Part shown: positions 61,196 through 61,834 of the stretch, piece after piece | How positions within the stretch are numbered: the stretch's first letter is position 1 | Layout of the letters: every line of letters begins with the position of its first letter | Assembly (NCBI GenBank): GCA_011050085.1 | Contig: DRGL01000082.1 | Coordinates: 1 to 61,834, forward strand | DNA length: 61,834 nucleotides | DNA from: Pricia antarctica | GTDB lineage: Bacteria > Bacteroidota > Bacteroidia > Flavobacteriales > Flavobacteriaceae | Reading direction: 5' to 3' | Notes under the pieces: model-generated | Seen by the model: only the letters and a program-made list of their open reading frames with translations | Told to the model about the DNA's origin: nothing | Database searches by the model: none | Translations under genes and position numbers: made by a program

Positions 61196-61672
61196 ATGAA
61201 TTTCAAATCAATTATAGCAGCAGTGGCTGTAACAACATTATTTGCTAGTAACACCGCGAATTTACAAGTAAACACGATAGATTCTGTAGCAACGCCAAAA
61301 GTGCAACATTTCAATTTTGACGAGATGGAATCAGAAACTATCGGAAAAGGGATCAAACGCAAGTGGTTTCACGGTGAAAAAGGACAAATGACTATTTTCA
61401 ATTTAGAGAAAGATGCACATATTCCTTGGCATAAACACCCAAACGAACAGATCACCTACATTATGTCTGGTAAAGTGAAAATCAAGACTATTATTGATGG
61501 TAAAGAAACATTTGTAGAAGTTGGAGCAGGAGAAGTGATTGTGTTTCCAGAGAATGTACCACATGAATTTTGGGCTTTAGAAGAAACGGTAGATTTAGAT
61601 GTGCACGTGCCTGTGCGTGAAGATTGGTTATCTAAAGAATTGCCAGATTATTTAAAGAAGAGTAAAAAGTAA
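61196..61672 (+). CDS. Periplasmic cupin-domain protein
   Basis: The frame opens at 61139, but the ATG at 61196 begins a convincing signal peptide (MNFKSIIAAVAVTTLFASNTA), so 158 residues are preferred. The cupin motifs are HKHPNEQITYIMSGKVKI and GEVIVFPENVPHEFWALE, giving the metal-binding histidines and glutamine/glutamate. Cupins of this size include dioxygenases and small-molecule binders, and the family alone does not tell. It follows the amidohydrolase after 128 bases on the same strand, and the two may be cotranscribed. Confidence 0.8.
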   Translation: MNFKSIIAAVAVTTLFASNTANLQVNTIDSVATPKVQHFNFDEMESETIGKGIKRKWFHGEKGQMTIFNLEKDAHIPWHKHPNEQITYIMSGKVKIKTIIDGKETFVEVGAGEVIVFPENVPHEFWALEETVDLDVHVPVREDWLSKELPDYLKKSKK

Positions 61673-61692
61673 TCAAAATAAAAAAAGCATAT

Positions 61693-61834
61693 TGTAAGCT
61701 TCCCCAAAAACCGAACTGTTTAAAAGTAGAATAATAATCTTAATTTTAGACAGTATGAGGAAGAGCAAATTTTCACCGACGCAGATCGCCAAGATCCTGA
61801 AGGAGTTCGACAACGGCAAGAGTGTCGACCAGAT
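61693..61834 (+). mobile_element. Left end of an IS3-family element, cut by the window
   Basis: The likely inverted-repeat end begins tgtaagcttccccaaaaac, with the TG terminus typical of IS3. Only its first 142 bases are in the window. Confidence 0.6.
61755..61834 (+). CDS. IS3-family orfA, N-terminal part
   Basis: The ATG at 61755 opens MRKSKFSPTQIAKILKEF followed by DNGKSVDQ, which matches the N-terminal helix-turn-helix of IS3 / IS911-type OrfA proteins. The gene continues past the window, so intactness cannot be judged. Confidence 0.8.
   Translation, partial: MRKSKFSPTQIAKILKEFDNGKSVDQ

Noticed and set aside
1-61834. tRNA or rRNA genes
   Set aside because: No cloverleaf or rRNA core sequence was recognised by eye; only RNase P RNA was found.

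Overview
The window looks like the chromosome of a marine-type Flavobacteriaceae (Bacteroidota). The reasons are a C-terminal type IX secretion (T9SS) sorting domain, TAnnTTTG-type -7 promoter boxes, a DnaX without the zinc-finger cysteines, a DUF3822-rsmD pair, and AT-rich chromosomal DNA with GC-rich insertion sequences. The genus cannot be fixed from sequence reading alone.

Region 1 (1-9.8 kb) has the 3' part of polyphosphate kinase, miaE on the minus strand, and a complete eboA-F operon (2.85-9.4 kb). A small transmembrane 220-family gene is translationally coupled to the end of eboF. Region 2 (10-20 kb) is mostly housekeeping: dnaX, RNase P RNA, rsmD, DUF3822, a RecD-like helicase, DUF4126, then a Kdo / lipid A group (kdsB, HAD phosphatase, a KdnB-like Kdo 8-oxidase, a PlsC-type acyltransferase). 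Region 3 (20.6-43.3 kb) is dominated by one 20.4 kb gene for a secreted protein of about 6,800 residues, built from lectin-like, malectin, cadherin, PKD, Ig-like and beta-propeller modules and ending in a T9SS type A signal. A strong terminator and a lipoprotein made of two homologous propeller-like halves follow.

Region 4 (43.7-51.2 kb) is a cell-surface conjugate cluster. It has a sugar-transfer-associated ATP-grasp, then two CapK-like adenylate-forming enzymes and two CarB/PylC-like ATP-grasp ligases in a duplicated arrangement, with one small PglC-type phosphoglycosyl transferase between the second pair. Iyer and colleagues predicted that such ATP-grasp enzymes attach amino acids or similar acids to glycans; the product here is unknown.

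Region 5 (51.5 kb to the end) is an IS-rich accessory stretch. It contains decayed IS1595-like and IS66-like fragments, an IS66 element that can be delimited by inverted repeats and an 8-bp target duplication (its tnpC is frameshifted), a decayed IS3 element carrying a 24-bp perfect palindrome inside orfA, and the left end of another IS3-like element at the edge. Between them lie small stress and regulatory genes: LysR with EthD, DinB, Crp-like, AraC with a secreted amidohydrolase-NTF2 fusion, and a periplasmic cupin.

The least explained parts are the giant modular protein with its internal 4-kb duplication, and the duplicated CapK / ATP-grasp / phosphoglycosyl-transferase cluster beside it.
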